Shown one piece after another: positions 38,853 through 49,653 of a DNA stretch of 64,000 nt (positions within the stretch are counted from its first letter, which is position 1; the number at the start of each line of letters is the position of its first letter). A model generated the notes under the pieces. It saw only the letters and a program-made list of their open reading frames with translations. It did not search any database and was not told the origin of the DNA. Made by a program: the position numbers and the translations under genes. This DNA comes from Solea solea. Taxonomy: Eukaryota; Chordata; Actinopteri; Pleuronectiformes; Soleidae. The stretch spans positions 19,714,886 through 19,778,885 of the forward strand of contig NC_081138.1 in assembly GCF_958295425.1 (NCBI RefSeq). Direction: 5' to 3'.

Positions 38853-39444
38853 TTAAAGGTGCTGTATGTTATTATTATTATTATCATCATCATCATCTGA
38901 ATATTTCTCACCTCACCCTTTCCTTCCATGTGTGTTGGAGAACCTCTGTAGCCTTCAGTTAGCATCGCAACTCAAAAGCTGTTTAGTTTGTCACAAAACA
39001 CGGTGGTCCAAAATGGCGGTAGAGCTGAGGGTTCATTCTGGGGTAAAGAAAAACAACAATTAATACAATCAGGTGATGGTACACTTATAAAGAAAGTATA
39101 ACCATTTTATCTTGATTAAATGATTTAAAGGGCTGGACAATTAATGGAAAGTTTATCGAAATCGCAATACGGCCTGTTGCACTTTGAAAAGGTGCAATAT
39201 TTGTTTTAGCCAAAATGAGTGAATTAATGTCTTGATCTATACACATCTTATTCTATACAGGCTGAAGAGAACATCTGTTTTTTTCTCACAGATCTGCACA
39301 CATACCACACATCATTTTATCATTTGTTTTTTTTGAATGAAAATTAGAATAATGATGTAAAAATTACCATTCCCTCTGATATTGCAAATCATATAATTGC
39401 AATTGCATATTTATTCAGCCCTAATGTTACACACTGGACCTGTA
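38853..39444. mobile_element. TTAA-type MITE, second copy, interrupted by another element
   Basis: The left end ttaaaggtgctgtatgtta (38853) and right end gttacacactggacctgtaa (39425-39444) resemble the ends of the intact MITE at 11541. The interior block ggtggtccaaaatggcgg (about 39002) is the reverse complement of that element's gccaccattttggaacacc, allowing mismatches. It therefore belongs to the same or a sister family. The right-hand TTAA is damaged (TGTAA). A different transposon occupies 39129-39422. Confidence 0.55.
39129..39422. mobile_element. MITE with 'agggctg ... cagccct' ends, nested
   Basis: Left end agggctggacaattaatgg and right end ttattcagccct are short inverted repeats. The interior has 'tatcgaaatcgcaatacgg', 'gcactttgaaaaggtgcaat' and 'gcaaatcatataattgcaat'. 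This is the texture of the hAT-like 'agggctgg.caat' repeats of fish. It sits immediately inside the right end of the TTAA-type MITE, and so inserted later. No clear 8-bp duplication remains. Confidence 0.55.
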
Positions 39445-39937
39445 ATTGCACCCACAGTAACACTGGAAAACAGCTGTGTTACTACAAGTAGCATTTATTT
39501 TATTATGTGATGTCAACAACCCTCCATCAGGCGTGTTGTTCCCTGTAGGACTTGATGATAGTAGTTCAATATTCTTGAGGTTTTTTTTAAAATAAATAAA
39601 TCAAAATAAATAAAATATGACTGTTTTATATGATGGTTTGGGTTTTGCTCAGTATTCTCATCCTTTAATTATATTTTGACTCTCTCTTTCTTCTGATTTT
39701 GACCTTAGATGCAGCACAAATAGACCTTATTTACAGCAGCACAGGTCGATCAGAGTGGCTGAGAATGACTGTGGATTGAATGCAGCTTCTGCAGGTGTCA
39801 GTGTGACTGTAGTCGGTAGGAGGGACTTATGCCCCAACTTCTCATTCGGTGTCTCTGAGCTCTCCAGCCGCTCGTCCTGGTCCCGCTTAGAGAGAGAGCG
39901 AGCGAGAGAGAGCAGCGCGGTACTCCGGGGAAATACC

Positions 39938-39997
39938 ATGTATCTTAGGCTGCAAAGACGACCGGAGCCTCGCATTATTTTGCTCTTTTATTTTTGA
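39938..39997 (+). other. Upstream ORF 1 in the probable ntrk3 5' UTR
   Basis: A 19-codon ORF (MYLRLQRRPEPRIILLFYF) opens with ATG in the context accATGt (A at -3) and stops at TGA, 290 nt before the ntrk3 start. If the transcript starts upstream of 39938, it could lower or gate ntrk3 translation. The same frame is open back to an ATG at 39755, but that part lies outside the CpG-rich zone and shows no protein-like features. The role is inference; the reading frame is directly visible. Confidence 0.3.
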
Positions 39998-40032
39998 TTT
40001 CCGTTTCTTTCTGTCTGTCTTTTCTTTCTTTT

Positions 40033-40068
40033 ATGTTGCGTCCTTTCCTTCCGTTCCCCAGTCTCTGA
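40033..40068 (+). other. Upstream ORF 2 in the probable ntrk3 5' UTR
   Basis: An 11-codon ORF (MLRPFLPFPSL) stops at TGA 218 nt before the ntrk3 ATG. Its start context is weak (ttttATGt, T at -3), so leaky scanning would be expected. It is reported because, with upstream ORF 1, it forms a two-uORF leader if the leader is unspliced. Confidence 0.25.
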
Positions 40069-40135
40069 CGCGCAAGGACACTACAGCATCCATCCAAGGC
40101 TGAACCGCTCACATAGAGCATCCTCTGTGCAGACG

Positions 40136-40239
40136 CACCACCATCCTCCTCCTTCCTTCCTTCCTTCCTTCCTCCCTCCTTTCCTTCCTCCCACTCTCCT
40201 CCTCTTCTCTCTCCTCTCTCCTGCTCTGTTCTAACGCAG
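40136..40239 (+). promoter_or_regulatory. CT-rich tract ending in a 3' splice site-like CAG
   Basis: About 95 nt of nearly pure pyrimidine, including five or more CCTT units at 40151-40171, ends in gttctaacgcag|agg. This looks like a polypyrimidine tract with a CTAAC-type branch sequence and acceptor AG at 40238-40239, although the branch A would be unusually close to the AG. If used, the coding exon would begin at 40240 and the 5' UTR would be completed by an upstream noncoding exon. The alternative is simply a microsatellite-rich, unspliced 5' UTR. CCTT tracts of this kind are also polymorphic in length. Confidence 0.35.
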
Positions 40240-40286
40240 AGGACATCGGGACCTCTTCTCTCCCACCCCCCAATTCACCCGGAGAC

Positions 40287-40528
40287 ATGGATCTATGGTT
40301 TCACTCGATCCGGATTTGCTGGTGGAGGGTTTTGTTCCTGATGAGTGTTTTCCAGGACTATCTGAGCTCCATGCTGGACTGCCCGCCGACCTGCAGCTGC
40401 TCTCAAACCGAGATCTATTGCAATAAGTCAGACAACGGCAGGTTTTTCCCTTTACTCGCCCTACAAGATACTGGGAACAATGGGACCAGTGTTGACATAG
40501 CGGACTTGTTCAAAAACATCACCTCTAT
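40287..40528 (+). CDS. ntrk3: ntrk3 (TrkC) first coding exon, partial gene
   Basis: First coding exon of the neurotrophin-3 receptor tyrosine kinase, a single-pass plasma-membrane receptor of neurons. The exon gives 80 codons plus 2 nt. Residues 1-31 form a signal peptide with a hydrophobic core around residues 10-22 (WWRVLFLMSVF). Residues 32-45 are the LRR N-terminal cap with cysteines at 32, 36, 38 and 45 (C-x3-C-x-C-x6-C). The motif FFPLLALQDTGNN at 53-65 and the end NITS match the TrkC form (FPLLEGQDSGN, NITSI) and not TrkA or TrkB as I know them. N-glycosylation sequons lie at N46, N65 and N77. The ATG has a G at -3 and a G at +4 (gacATGG), a strong vertebrate context. The exon ends in phase 2 at AT|GTGAGT, so residue 81 is Ile if the next exon begins with a, c or t, as in other TrkC proteins; the unspliced frame would stop at once (ATG TGA). 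The LRR, Ig, transmembrane and kinase exons lie beyond the window. Whether this is the a or b fish paralogue cannot be decided. Confidence 0.93.
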
Positions 40529-40537
40529 GTGAGTACA
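40529..40537 (+). other. ntrk3: 5' splice donor of ntrk3 exon 1
   Basis: The sequence tctat|gtgagtaca gives a GTGAGT donor, a near-perfect match to the U1 consensus from +1 to +6. It falls exactly where TrkC exon 1 ends in other vertebrates (after Asn-Ile-Thr-Ser-Ile), in phase 2. Reading through the donor would give an immediate stop, which supports its use. Confidence 0.88.
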
Positions 40538-41187
40538 TCCCGATTATTATGATTTATTTTTATTTATTTTTAATCTTTAATTGATCACATGAGGCGTCTT
40601 TATGCGCTCTGGGTGTCTGTTGCTTATTCTGCACTGATCCGACTTGTTGGCTGCTCATTCGATCATGATTCGACTTTTCGCACTTCTACAAGTCTCTTTA
40701 GAGGCATTTGATCAGAAATCCATCTGGTTCAGTGTTCAGTGTGGAGGGTGAATGCGCTTCTTTCTGCCTCCTCTGCATCTACAACCTTGTTAGACGTGGC
40801 AACTTGATCTTGAACCTTGGTTGTGAATGCCGGATTTTTTTTCCTCACTGTGTGTGTGTGTGTGAAGTTGCTCCTCCGCAGCGGCGGCAGCAGCAGCGCA
40901 GGCCTAAAAGCTTAATGACAGAAGGACGTTGCGGAGAAACCTCACATCACCCATTCACTTAATTCCCATCCTCGTGTGCAGCAGCAACTGGTCCGACAGA
41001 CTGTGCCAAATGGAACAGAAATAAATGGCGCAGTCAGGTCGTTCACTTACATCTCAGCCCGCATCCTCCCAGACCGAGAAACTTTATCATGTCCACATGA
41101 TGCGGGCTGTCAGGAGGAGAGGGAAACGTCACTTGTAGCGCTTTTAATGTGGGTCCTGTACAGACGTAATGGCAGGGCGCTTTAGAC

Positions 41188-41218
<31 letters not shown>

Positions 41219-41223
41219 ACGCA
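41188..41223. repeat. Poly-C run fused to (CA)n
   Basis: About 17 consecutive C followed by roughly nine CA units, 660 bp into ntrk3 intron 1. The poly-C length is likely unreliable in assembly. Confidence 0.9.
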
Positions 41224-41386
41224 CAACCGCACAGAAGTACATTTTCATTCTGCATCCTCTCTGCCCTCCCTCCCTCCCTCCCTTCCCCTGGCATGATCCC
41301 TCCTGTCAATATCAAAGCTTTCTTTCTTTTCTTGGGAATGGTTGGGGGATCTGAAGCCATCATAGCTGCTCTGGGCCTTTTTTTAG

Positions 41387-41388
41387 AC

Positions 41389-41419
<31 letters not shown>
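41387..41419. repeat. Poly-A run joined to (AT)n
   Basis: About 14 A followed by AT dinucleotides; a simple repeat in ntrk3 intron 1. Confidence 0.85.
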
Positions 41420-41420
<1 letters not shown>

Positions 41421-44400
41421 GTCAGGTCAGTGGAATTCCCTGTACATACTCGGCCACAAATGACTATTCCCTATCATCCCCTTTGGTATAAGTTTACCCT
41501 TCCATCCATTCATCCGTCCATCCATTCAGGGAGACTACAACTTATTTTGTGACAAGGTCCATCGCCTCCCTGTGCCACTAGAGGGTACCCTGCTACCCTC
41601 TATACAGCGGGAATCAAGTGCTCTTTACAGCACTGGAGCTCTTTTACGTGACTGTTTTATCAGTGAGACTTTCTTTGTCAAAATCATGCACAGAATGAGA
41701 GCCAGTTTAACGGCCGACACCTTTAAAAGCAATTAATGTACGCAGATGAAGGGTTAAGAGGTCACGGCACGCTGATAGTGATTCGTGTGACCTCAGAGTG
41801 ACCCTCGGATAAAGATTTCCTTCATGTGAAACCTACTCTATTTACTCCTTTAGCTCGAAATCTGCCACATGTCTTTTCTTACTTTACATTACATTACAAT
41901 ACAGTTTCATAATAAGGACAAAGTCACCAGTGAATTGCCTTTTTGCCTTTGAGAAACCCCAGTGCAATTGACCCAGGACTAATTGAGCATTTCATGGTTC
42001 CTGGCCAGGAGGCTGATTGTTTTCTCGCAGCTCAGCACAGACAGCAACCATCCAGCACTGGCACTGCTCAATGACAGCCTCCCTCATCAGCTGACCTGAG
42101 AATCTGAATTCAAAGCGCACAGAGGTGATCATTGTGTCGAGTTTGTCTAAAATCTTATTGTGGTCAATACACAGCCACGTCAGTGCAGTGTGGCAATGCA
42201 TAAAACATGGTGCACGATGGAAGTATTTGGCAAAGAACGAGAGCAAACAGAGTCTATGAATATATATTTTCTGCTAATAGAAATGCATACGTTAACGATA
42301 AACACCAGAGGCTAATTGTTTGATGCTAATTTAATATTTGGCCAGAAAACGAGCAACAGCGTTTAAAGATAAAGCAGAGCGGTGAGTGAACGAGTGAGGC
42401 CACAGACTGAAGACATTGTCTTTGTTTTAGTAAAACGCATGCTCTGTGCACAGTCTTTTTCATTCATCATGAGAGAAATACAGGGAGAGATGGGGCCAAT
42501 TTACTGAGATAGAAAGTAGAGCGAGGGCTGCTCGCAGGAGTGGAAGGAGGATTGGCCGGCCAAAGAAAACTGCCAAGTTCAGATAATAGTTGTCCATTTC
42601 GCTAACATTAGAGATTTATCACGAGAGGTGTCAGCGTTTGAGGTGAATAAGATAAGGTGATGCTAAAATCATTTTTGTGAGCGCTGCTGAGACATTTGAC
42701 AGGATTTTGTGCGAGTGTGGCTCTGACTGCAGGTGCACGTTCTTTTCACCTCTGGCAGTGGCATGAAATTTGGCCTCATTTTGTTGTGCTTTTTTTTGAA
42801 CTGCCAACAGCCTGGTCTGTAAGGAAAAGGCTGAGGTAACACACCAATCTGTTATCAATGTGGCGTCTGCTGCCAAATGCCTGAAATCACCATTGGAACC
42901 CACTTCTCTTTCACTTCAGTCGCTCATGCTGCGTTCACCTGCAATTGTACTTTTATTATACACTTGCATTCATTCATTCACTCACTGCCGGAACTACTGC
43001 AAAACACTTGACTATCAAATCATTTTGTGCTTATTTGTAAACGTACAAGTGCAAAAGCTCCACAGCTGAATCCGTTTCATGCTTTTCACAGAAAATGCAA
43101 ATTCTCAGTGAAATGTTACGTCATTTATTTGTTTTGTTTTATTTCAACTTTCCACAAAAATAACGGTTTTTGGTATGATTCATTTCCGCAAAAAAGTCAT
43201 GTAGCTCAAAGTATCGGATTATCTTTGGTCATCATTAAAAACATCTGAATACATATTTTTTCCTTTTCAAAAGAGGATCACATTCTGCTCAGTGTAGCGT
43301 ATTCAGGCAAATGTAACAATAATAATATACTTGTTTTCAGTGGAATGCGACCTTAAAGATGCTTTCCATTTTTCAGCTGCAGATAATAAGCCAGAGGCAC
43401 CAAGAAATCCATCCATCCATCTATTGTCCTCAATTTCCCTCCCACATTAGAATGATTTTTCCAAAGTATCTGTTTTTGCTCCTTAAATGCCACCCTTTCT
43501 TCAGTCTAAGGGATTTACGTGCACTCGTAAAATTGCCATCTGTTTATCAATAAACAAACAGAGTTCCACACTCTGAAAGGCTTTGCTGTTTAGTACAAAT
43601 ATGGCTGGAGGTTTATCATTTAATATCTTTGCAATCCTCATGATCTGCTCATTCTCCTAATTTCAAAAGACTTAAAGTTATCTTTTGAAAACTTATCGTG
43701 ATGTTCGTCCTAATTAATGTTTTACTTCACAGATTGTCTTAAATGTAAAAGCTAAACCCAAAGAGGATGTTTGGATGAAGGGTGTAGAATAGTGTAACAG
43801 ACCTTGGTCTGTGGCCTGTATGTGAGGAGAGGAACTGGTTTGTTTTTTGCCTCAAAATGGGATCATATGGACAGGATCAGCCACGTCCACCCATCAATTC
43901 ATTACCTTGCCTATCATATGCAACAATACATTTCTTTAACATATTCCTTAAGTATGTAAATGCAGCTCAGCACTGTTGCATGGAAACTACTGATCTACTT
44001 CAACTACAAAAAAACCCCCAACCCTGAATGTTTCCAAGGTCTGTTTTGGTGACTTGTGTGGGCTGTTATTGTACCAACGGTTCAGACACTGAACATTACT
44101 CCATTACATAAACGCAACATTTTCTCTACCCCCCGTTTAAAGTCCTGTGCAGCCCTCCTAACCTAACCTACTACGTACTGTGTGTGTTTGTGACTGTAGC
44201 ACCGAGCAGCATCGGCTCGTACGATCTGTGGCGAGAGTGAAGTCTTGCATAAGTCTTCTGACTAGAGGAATAGACGGTGAACTGTTCCAGATTTTAACAG
44301 CAACTGTTGTCACAAGTGGAGTACCTCCTGTTCAACTGAGAGTCTTCGCTGAAGTGCTGAAGTGTCAGTTGAACCCACATGAAAAAGGTCTTGCGCACGG

Positions 44401-47400
44401 CCTATTTCAAGGGCCACATAGCATTGTAGTGCTGCTCTTCCATAAAGTTGTGGAGTTTGGAAGGAAACAGAATTTAGAAAGCGAGCGCAGGCTGAGATGT
44501 GCTGAATTTTACTCCCTTGTATTTGTCAATGTCCAGAAATGCTGAAACCTGCACTTCCCGTAATTACACTCAGTTGCATCTTTTATTGGACTGTCTCTGA
44601 CTGATAAATTGTCTTTTAATTCCCCACACCTCCAGTTGTTGTAGCACAGGCTTAAAGAGCGGGGATAATGCTCCTTTTGTACCGTAGAAGACATACATTT
44701 TGAGAGTATGTTGGCTGAATGAAAGAATATATATGGCAAGGTACAAGACCAATCAATGGGGAAAGCCATTGATCCAGTTGCACGTAACGGACATTTTAGA
44801 ATTAAATTAGTTTTACTCAGTAGTCATGGTCTTTGTGAGCAGGAGTGCAGTCACAGTGTTATGTTCCACCCCCTCATCTGTGATGTCAGATGGATAATCC
44901 AGAGGGGTTTTTCCCTCTCTGCAAGTCTGCATCCACATGCGCTCCCCTCCTCCCCTCCTCCCCTCCTCGCTGCTGCTGCTGCTGCTGCTAGGGTATTTAT
45001 TTATTTCTCCTGCTTGGATGTGTATCCATTCCTCTGACTTTGTTCTCTTTGCTGAGTGGGGTTTTGATGTGTGGATGTCTGATGCCTGGCTCACCTGTAT
45101 CTGTTTGTCATCTTGATTTATTTTTTCTGTGCCACCTTAATGTTCCTCTTTGTCGTTTCCATTTATTGAGGCTTTTGTTTTTAGATTCTTTAGGGGGGAG
45201 GTTTTGACAAGCCTGCTGGGGGTTCTCTGTGTGATCTGCAGTTTTTCATGTGTTAGTACCATTTGAAGGCATAAATAAATTACACCTAAACCTCACTTAC
45301 CCGCTGCTGTTGGCTGCTCATGAAGAAGTTTTACACCTGTCTGGCATCAGCCTTGAATATCATATCACACCATTATATTTTCATTGCACTGCTGCTGCTG
45401 CTGCAGGTCAGCTCATTGATTGTTTTTTTTCAAAGGGCTGGGTAATGTTTTATTTTATATTAGAGCAAACATCAACTACAAAGAAAGGATTATATTTTAA
45501 TACCTGAAGCACCATGTACAAGTTTTCCCCCAACATTCTTTCAATTAAATAATTCAACCAACCATTGTTGTAAATAGAAATTATTTCACCTCATTCTTAG
45601 ACCTGGACTTTTCATGCAGTTTGCTGTTCACAAAGCTCTAAGAATTTGATGATACACAACCTGAGGTGTTTGACAATAACACAATGCTGCATTAAGAACA
45701 TACAGAATGTTAGATCTAGAACTAGCTGTACAATTTAGGTTTTTAAATTGATTGGTAAGAAGCAGCAGATACTAGATATGGTATTCAAGCTACTGAAATA
45801 ACTGCAGCACTGGCTCATACAAGAATTGTTGTTTTATGAGAGTGGTTTAGATTCATTTTATGAGGACTGGACTGTCTTGGGTTCAGTGGCAGAAGTAGAG
45901 AACCTCCTGGTGCCATAGGTTCCAGGAGGGGGAGAAAAATTCTCAGAGACATTTTGATTTAAGGCTTAACACTTTCACACGTAAGCCTCAAAATGTCTGT
46001 CTGGACCTTTAGACTTATTTTAACCATAAAGGGCCAGAAGGTGTCCTGTAAGTGCTTTTGGCCATTTTTCCAGAATAACTTTCAATCTCTGGCAGTTATT
46101 TACAGTTTACTGTATGTAAAAATGGTGTATTCATTTAAAATGAAGAAAAACAAAAAGTTTTATTTGTAAGAAAACACTGTAGTTGTACACAAACACCAGA
46201 TTTAGCTTGTGTTAAATTTGAAATTTGAACAGTATAGCACATATTTAAAATGATATTTGTTTGAGTCTTTGTCTCAATGTACAAAAACAGGCCAAAAACA
46301 GGAAACTGCATACAGGCGTTTTTTCCAACTCTCTCCTCTTTGGTGACAAAGACGCTGATTCGCGGGCTTCCTGCAACAGCGCGAGTGATATTACCGTAAT
46401 AACCACATGTTGGCTTTGACTTGAATTTTTTAGATGGCACAAACTTGCACACAGAAACTGTGAACTTTGACATATTTGCTCAGGTGTGTTTATATAGTTG
46501 GGGAAAATGAAAAAAAATAAGTATTTTTCATCAGATTGCCTGTAGGTTGTGCTGGAAACAAAGGATCTAAGACACTCATTGCATTACATATTGCACATTC
46601 TTATAGCCTCTTTATATACGTTTTAACATAGTAATGAAAAAAAAACCAGCCTGAATGTTCTGTTAAACACTTTAACTGTATCCTTGCGGGGAGTGACAGA
46701 CTGTATGTGCCATTTAGGCTGCATCAGTGTGATGTAGTGAGCCTGAACGTCGCTCCCGGTGAAATTTCCCGGTTTTGCTTGTTGGGTGAAACCATTCCGT
46801 TCAGGAGACGGGGATGTGTGTTTATTATATGTCGTGGAGTTGGGAAAAAAATCATTTTTTTCCAGGGGCAGCTGCCACCGCTTGCCACCCTGTGCATCCA
46901 TCCATGCTTGGGTTATAACATGTCTTTGCAATGAAGTTATTTGCCAACTGGATACAAGTGATCTTGACATGCTTCAAAACCCTTGCACCTTCGCCAGTCT
47001 TATGCTGTGGGCAGTTTCCTCACAACTAATGTCATTCAGTCACACAGGATGGAGTTGCGAACACACATTCTGCCAGTGGGTCCTCACCATATGGACCTCC
47101 TGCTGCCTCTGCAGTGCGAGGCTCACCTCAGGCAGTGCACGTCGGGCTCCGCTGATATAAACATATCATCAAGTTTGCATGAGCTTGTCTTTGTGGAAAC
47201 TAGGTCATAGCTGCCATCTGAGAGTTACGAGGAGAGAGCGGTGGTTTTGTTCAGATCCTCTGCATGCAGAGATGCTGTGAGAAGCCTCGGTCATGTGACT
47301 GACCCAGGCTCTCCCACGCCCCCCCACCACCTCAGCTCCTGCATCTGCAGGCAGCCCTTGTGCCTTAAAAGTTGCATACTAATGAAGCACCCCCTCCTTC

Positions 47401-48004
47401 CTTTAACAGTCAAAAGATGCATTGAGGATCGACGGATGAAAAACACTGATGCTGCTGCTGTTTCAGGCAGGATTAGAAAAACCCCTTTTATGGCATTGCT
47501 TTCTGTTGACTGAAGTCGAGCTTTTCCTTTCATGCAGCAGATTATGATTCAGTGTTGCTCTTGTGTGCAACAGTTTATTTATCGTGTTGAATTTGGGGGT
47601 TGAAGGAAGCCAAGGAAGTCGCAAATCTATAGCAATTTGTTCCATTGTGGCATGAAATAATAATGGAAAAAAAACCTCACAGGAATATCTTGTTTATATA
47701 GTCAGCTCACAAATACCAAGATGGAATGCATTATGATGGATTTTTTTTTGTTATGTGATTGCTCAGTGGTAATCAACATTTATCATGTACCTGCTGCTGT
47801 GTGATATCTACAAGGCATAATCTTTTTTTTTTATTATGTCTGATCAGGAGGTTTAAACTTTACTGAAGGTTTATTACAGTTAATCTTGTTTAAACACACT
47901 ATCTTGTAGGCTTAGTGAAGCAGCGTTATAGCAAATTCCTTCTTCCGCTTGAAACTGATTGGATAATTCATACAACAAGGCGTCTGCTTGGTGGAAACTA
48001 TACT
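41420..48004. other. ntrk3 intron 1 sequence without recognised exons
   Basis: Mostly unique intronic sequence. Short ccatccat-type runs at about 41490-41528 and 43408-43424 could be worn L2 tails. A 121-codon frame at 44180-44545 has no recognisable family signature and no convincing splice context. Confidence 0.5.
44939..44990. repeat. (CTCCC)n followed by (GCT)n
   Basis: Three or more ctcccctc units followed by about seven GCT units, then a TATTTATT run. Simple repeats; any Ser/Ala-rich frame here is an artefact. Confidence 0.85.
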
Positions 48005-48176
48005 CTCCCTCTATATTCTGAATGGTTGTTTGTCTCTATGTGTTGGCCCTGTGATGGACTTGCGACCTGTCCGGGGTGTACCTCACCTTTTGACCTATGT
48101 CCCTGGGATTGTCACCAGGGGCCCCGCGACCCTTTTGTGGAGGATAAAGTGGTAGACGATGAATGGATGGGTGGAT
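48005..48176 (+). repeat. L2-type LINE 3' tail
   Basis: Contains 'ggccctgtgatggacttgcg', 'acctgtccggggtgtacctc', 'ccctgggattgtcaccaggg', 'gaggataaagtggtagacga' and a terminal tgaatggatggg. This is the same order as the copies at 61294 and 12155. The open reading frame that crosses it is incidental. Confidence 0.85.
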
Positions 48177-49072
48177 TTCTTTCTCTCGCCCTCCCTGTAT
48201 TTCTCCCTGTTGGTCCATTTCTTTCACTCACACACATACACACACATTTAATTTCCTCAGTGATAACCTCTTCCCAGGTGAGAGAGTGTACGTTTGACCA
48301 TGACCATGTGTTGACTCCCACCTCCAGACATCACAGAACCCGCCTCGCTCTTCCCTACCTCCCTTCCTTCCTCCTCACTCTCTAATAAAGTCCCTGCTTG
48401 TTATTCATGTGGGATGTTTTGTGTAAAAAAAAAAAGAAAATCAAACATCAATCATCATGTATTATCAAGTAGGATGAGTCACCTCACTGTCCTCCATGTC
48501 AGTAATGTCTGCCTGAGCCTATGCAAATAATGCAGCTCTCTCAACCCTCATCCAGGTTCAGCCATGTTCTCCTTGTTGATGGAAGCTATTCAGCTGTGGT
48601 CTCTATTCAGTGTTTTAATCAAATGAATATTACTGTTAAGCGAGCAGAGGACATTTGCTTGTTATCTTTGTGCATATTCCACTCATCTGCAGTGCTGTAT
48701 TTGAACTGTCTGCTATACAATCTTACTTTAGCATGTCTTAGTTTGACCTTGCACAGCTTCAGTTTTGGGGTTATGTAGGGCCTGGAGCTTATCTCAGTCC
48801 CACATTACACTGTTCTTTTATTTTTTTGAAATCATATTCAAGGCCACAGCCATCTGGTATGCTCTGAAAAAAGACTTTCTTTTTAAACAGTGAAAAGGCG
48901 TTGCTTTGCTTTCAGTGATATAAGTGAAATGCATTTCTCAGATAAGAGCCTCCATTCATTTTGTACAGAAACGTGAGATTTGTTTGAGGTATGTAAGTAT
49001 GTGATTTGGAGGTTAGCACTCATAACAAACGAATGGCTTTAAAATCAGGTTGTTTATCTAGCAGCCTGACCT

Positions 49073-49100
49073 CCAGCAGCAGCAGCAGCAGCAGCAGCAG
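49073..49100. repeat. (AGC)n trinucleotide repeat, about nine units
   Basis: Run of CAG/AGC units ending in agtagc within ntrk3 intron 1. It produces a poly-Ala frame on the minus strand that is not a gene. Confidence 0.92.
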
Positions 49101-49180
49101 TAGCGGAGGGCAGTATTAAGCAGCACACAGCATAAATGTACCTGTGTGTCTCCCAGAAATATATATTATATATATTAAAA

Positions 49181-49208
49181 CTCTTGTGCCTTTTTGCCGG
49201 CACAAGAG
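49181..49208. other. Perfect 10-bp hairpin with T-rich loop
   Basis: ctcttgtgcc (49181-49190) pairs exactly with ggcacaagag (49199-49208) around an 8-nt loop. It stands next to a short palindromic (AT)n run at 49159-49177. No T-run follows, so it does not look like a terminator. Confidence 0.75.
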
Positions 49209-49653
49209 TCACAAGCACCAGGAGCAGGAGGGTGGCAGAGCTTTGTGTGAAGGCAGATGAGAACACATTAAAAGTGAATAGTCCACTGGGACTCAGCTCT
49301 TCTCCCTGCTGACCTCCTGTTGGTGCATCAACCTTGCATCTCACTCTCCATCTTCATCTTCACAGGCTAAAAATGTCATGTTTTTTTGAAGCAGCTGATA
49401 TCCTCTCTAGGGCTTGAACTCAATCGTATCTGTTTACTCTTCAATACTCTCAATACAAATGTGCATGTTATGATTTAATGATTAATTTCCCTCTTTTCAG
49501 ACGATTGAAAATGGTCTGTGATTACAGTATGTTGTGCTTTTCTGGTGTTCGTGACCCCTTAAAGTGCTTCACTCGACAGTTTTGTCATTCATCTTGTGTT
49601 ACGGGTTAGGCAAGTCTAGGGAAAAGCTATACCTAACCCAGGGTTTAAAGAGA

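Larger units (their letters stand above)
39836..40286 (+). promoter_or_regulatory. ntrk3: Probable ntrk3 promoter and 5' UTR
   Basis: This is the stretch directly upstream of the ntrk3 start codon. It is richer in CpG than its surroundings (agccgctcgtcctggtcccg, gcgagcgaga, agcgcggtactccgggg, gacgcgcaagg), which suggests a small CpG-island type promoter. It has a GA-rich block at about 39888-39915, then a T/C-rich block, then a long CT-rich tract from about 40136. I see no convincing TATA box at a sensible distance, as is common for neuronal receptor genes. The transcription start is not visible from sequence alone; GC content falls off above about 39830, which I used as the outer limit. Confidence 0.55.

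Noticed and set aside
39755..39937. N-terminal part of an 80-codon frame upstream of ntrk3
   Set aside because: No signal, domain or good start context; most of it lies outside the probable transcript. Only the final 20 codons are kept, as a possible upstream ORF.
1..40286. miR-7 hairpin, which in mammals lies upstream of NTRK3
   Set aside because: I looked for the mature miR-7 core (ggaagactagtgattt) and its complement and did not see it in the window.
44180..44545. 121-codon + strand frame in intron 1
   Set aside because: No recognisable family and no splice support; a frame of this size is expected by chance in 64 kb on six frames.
47915..48385. 156-codon + strand frame
   Set aside because: It runs through the L2 tail at 48005-48176 and CT-rich sequence; incidental.
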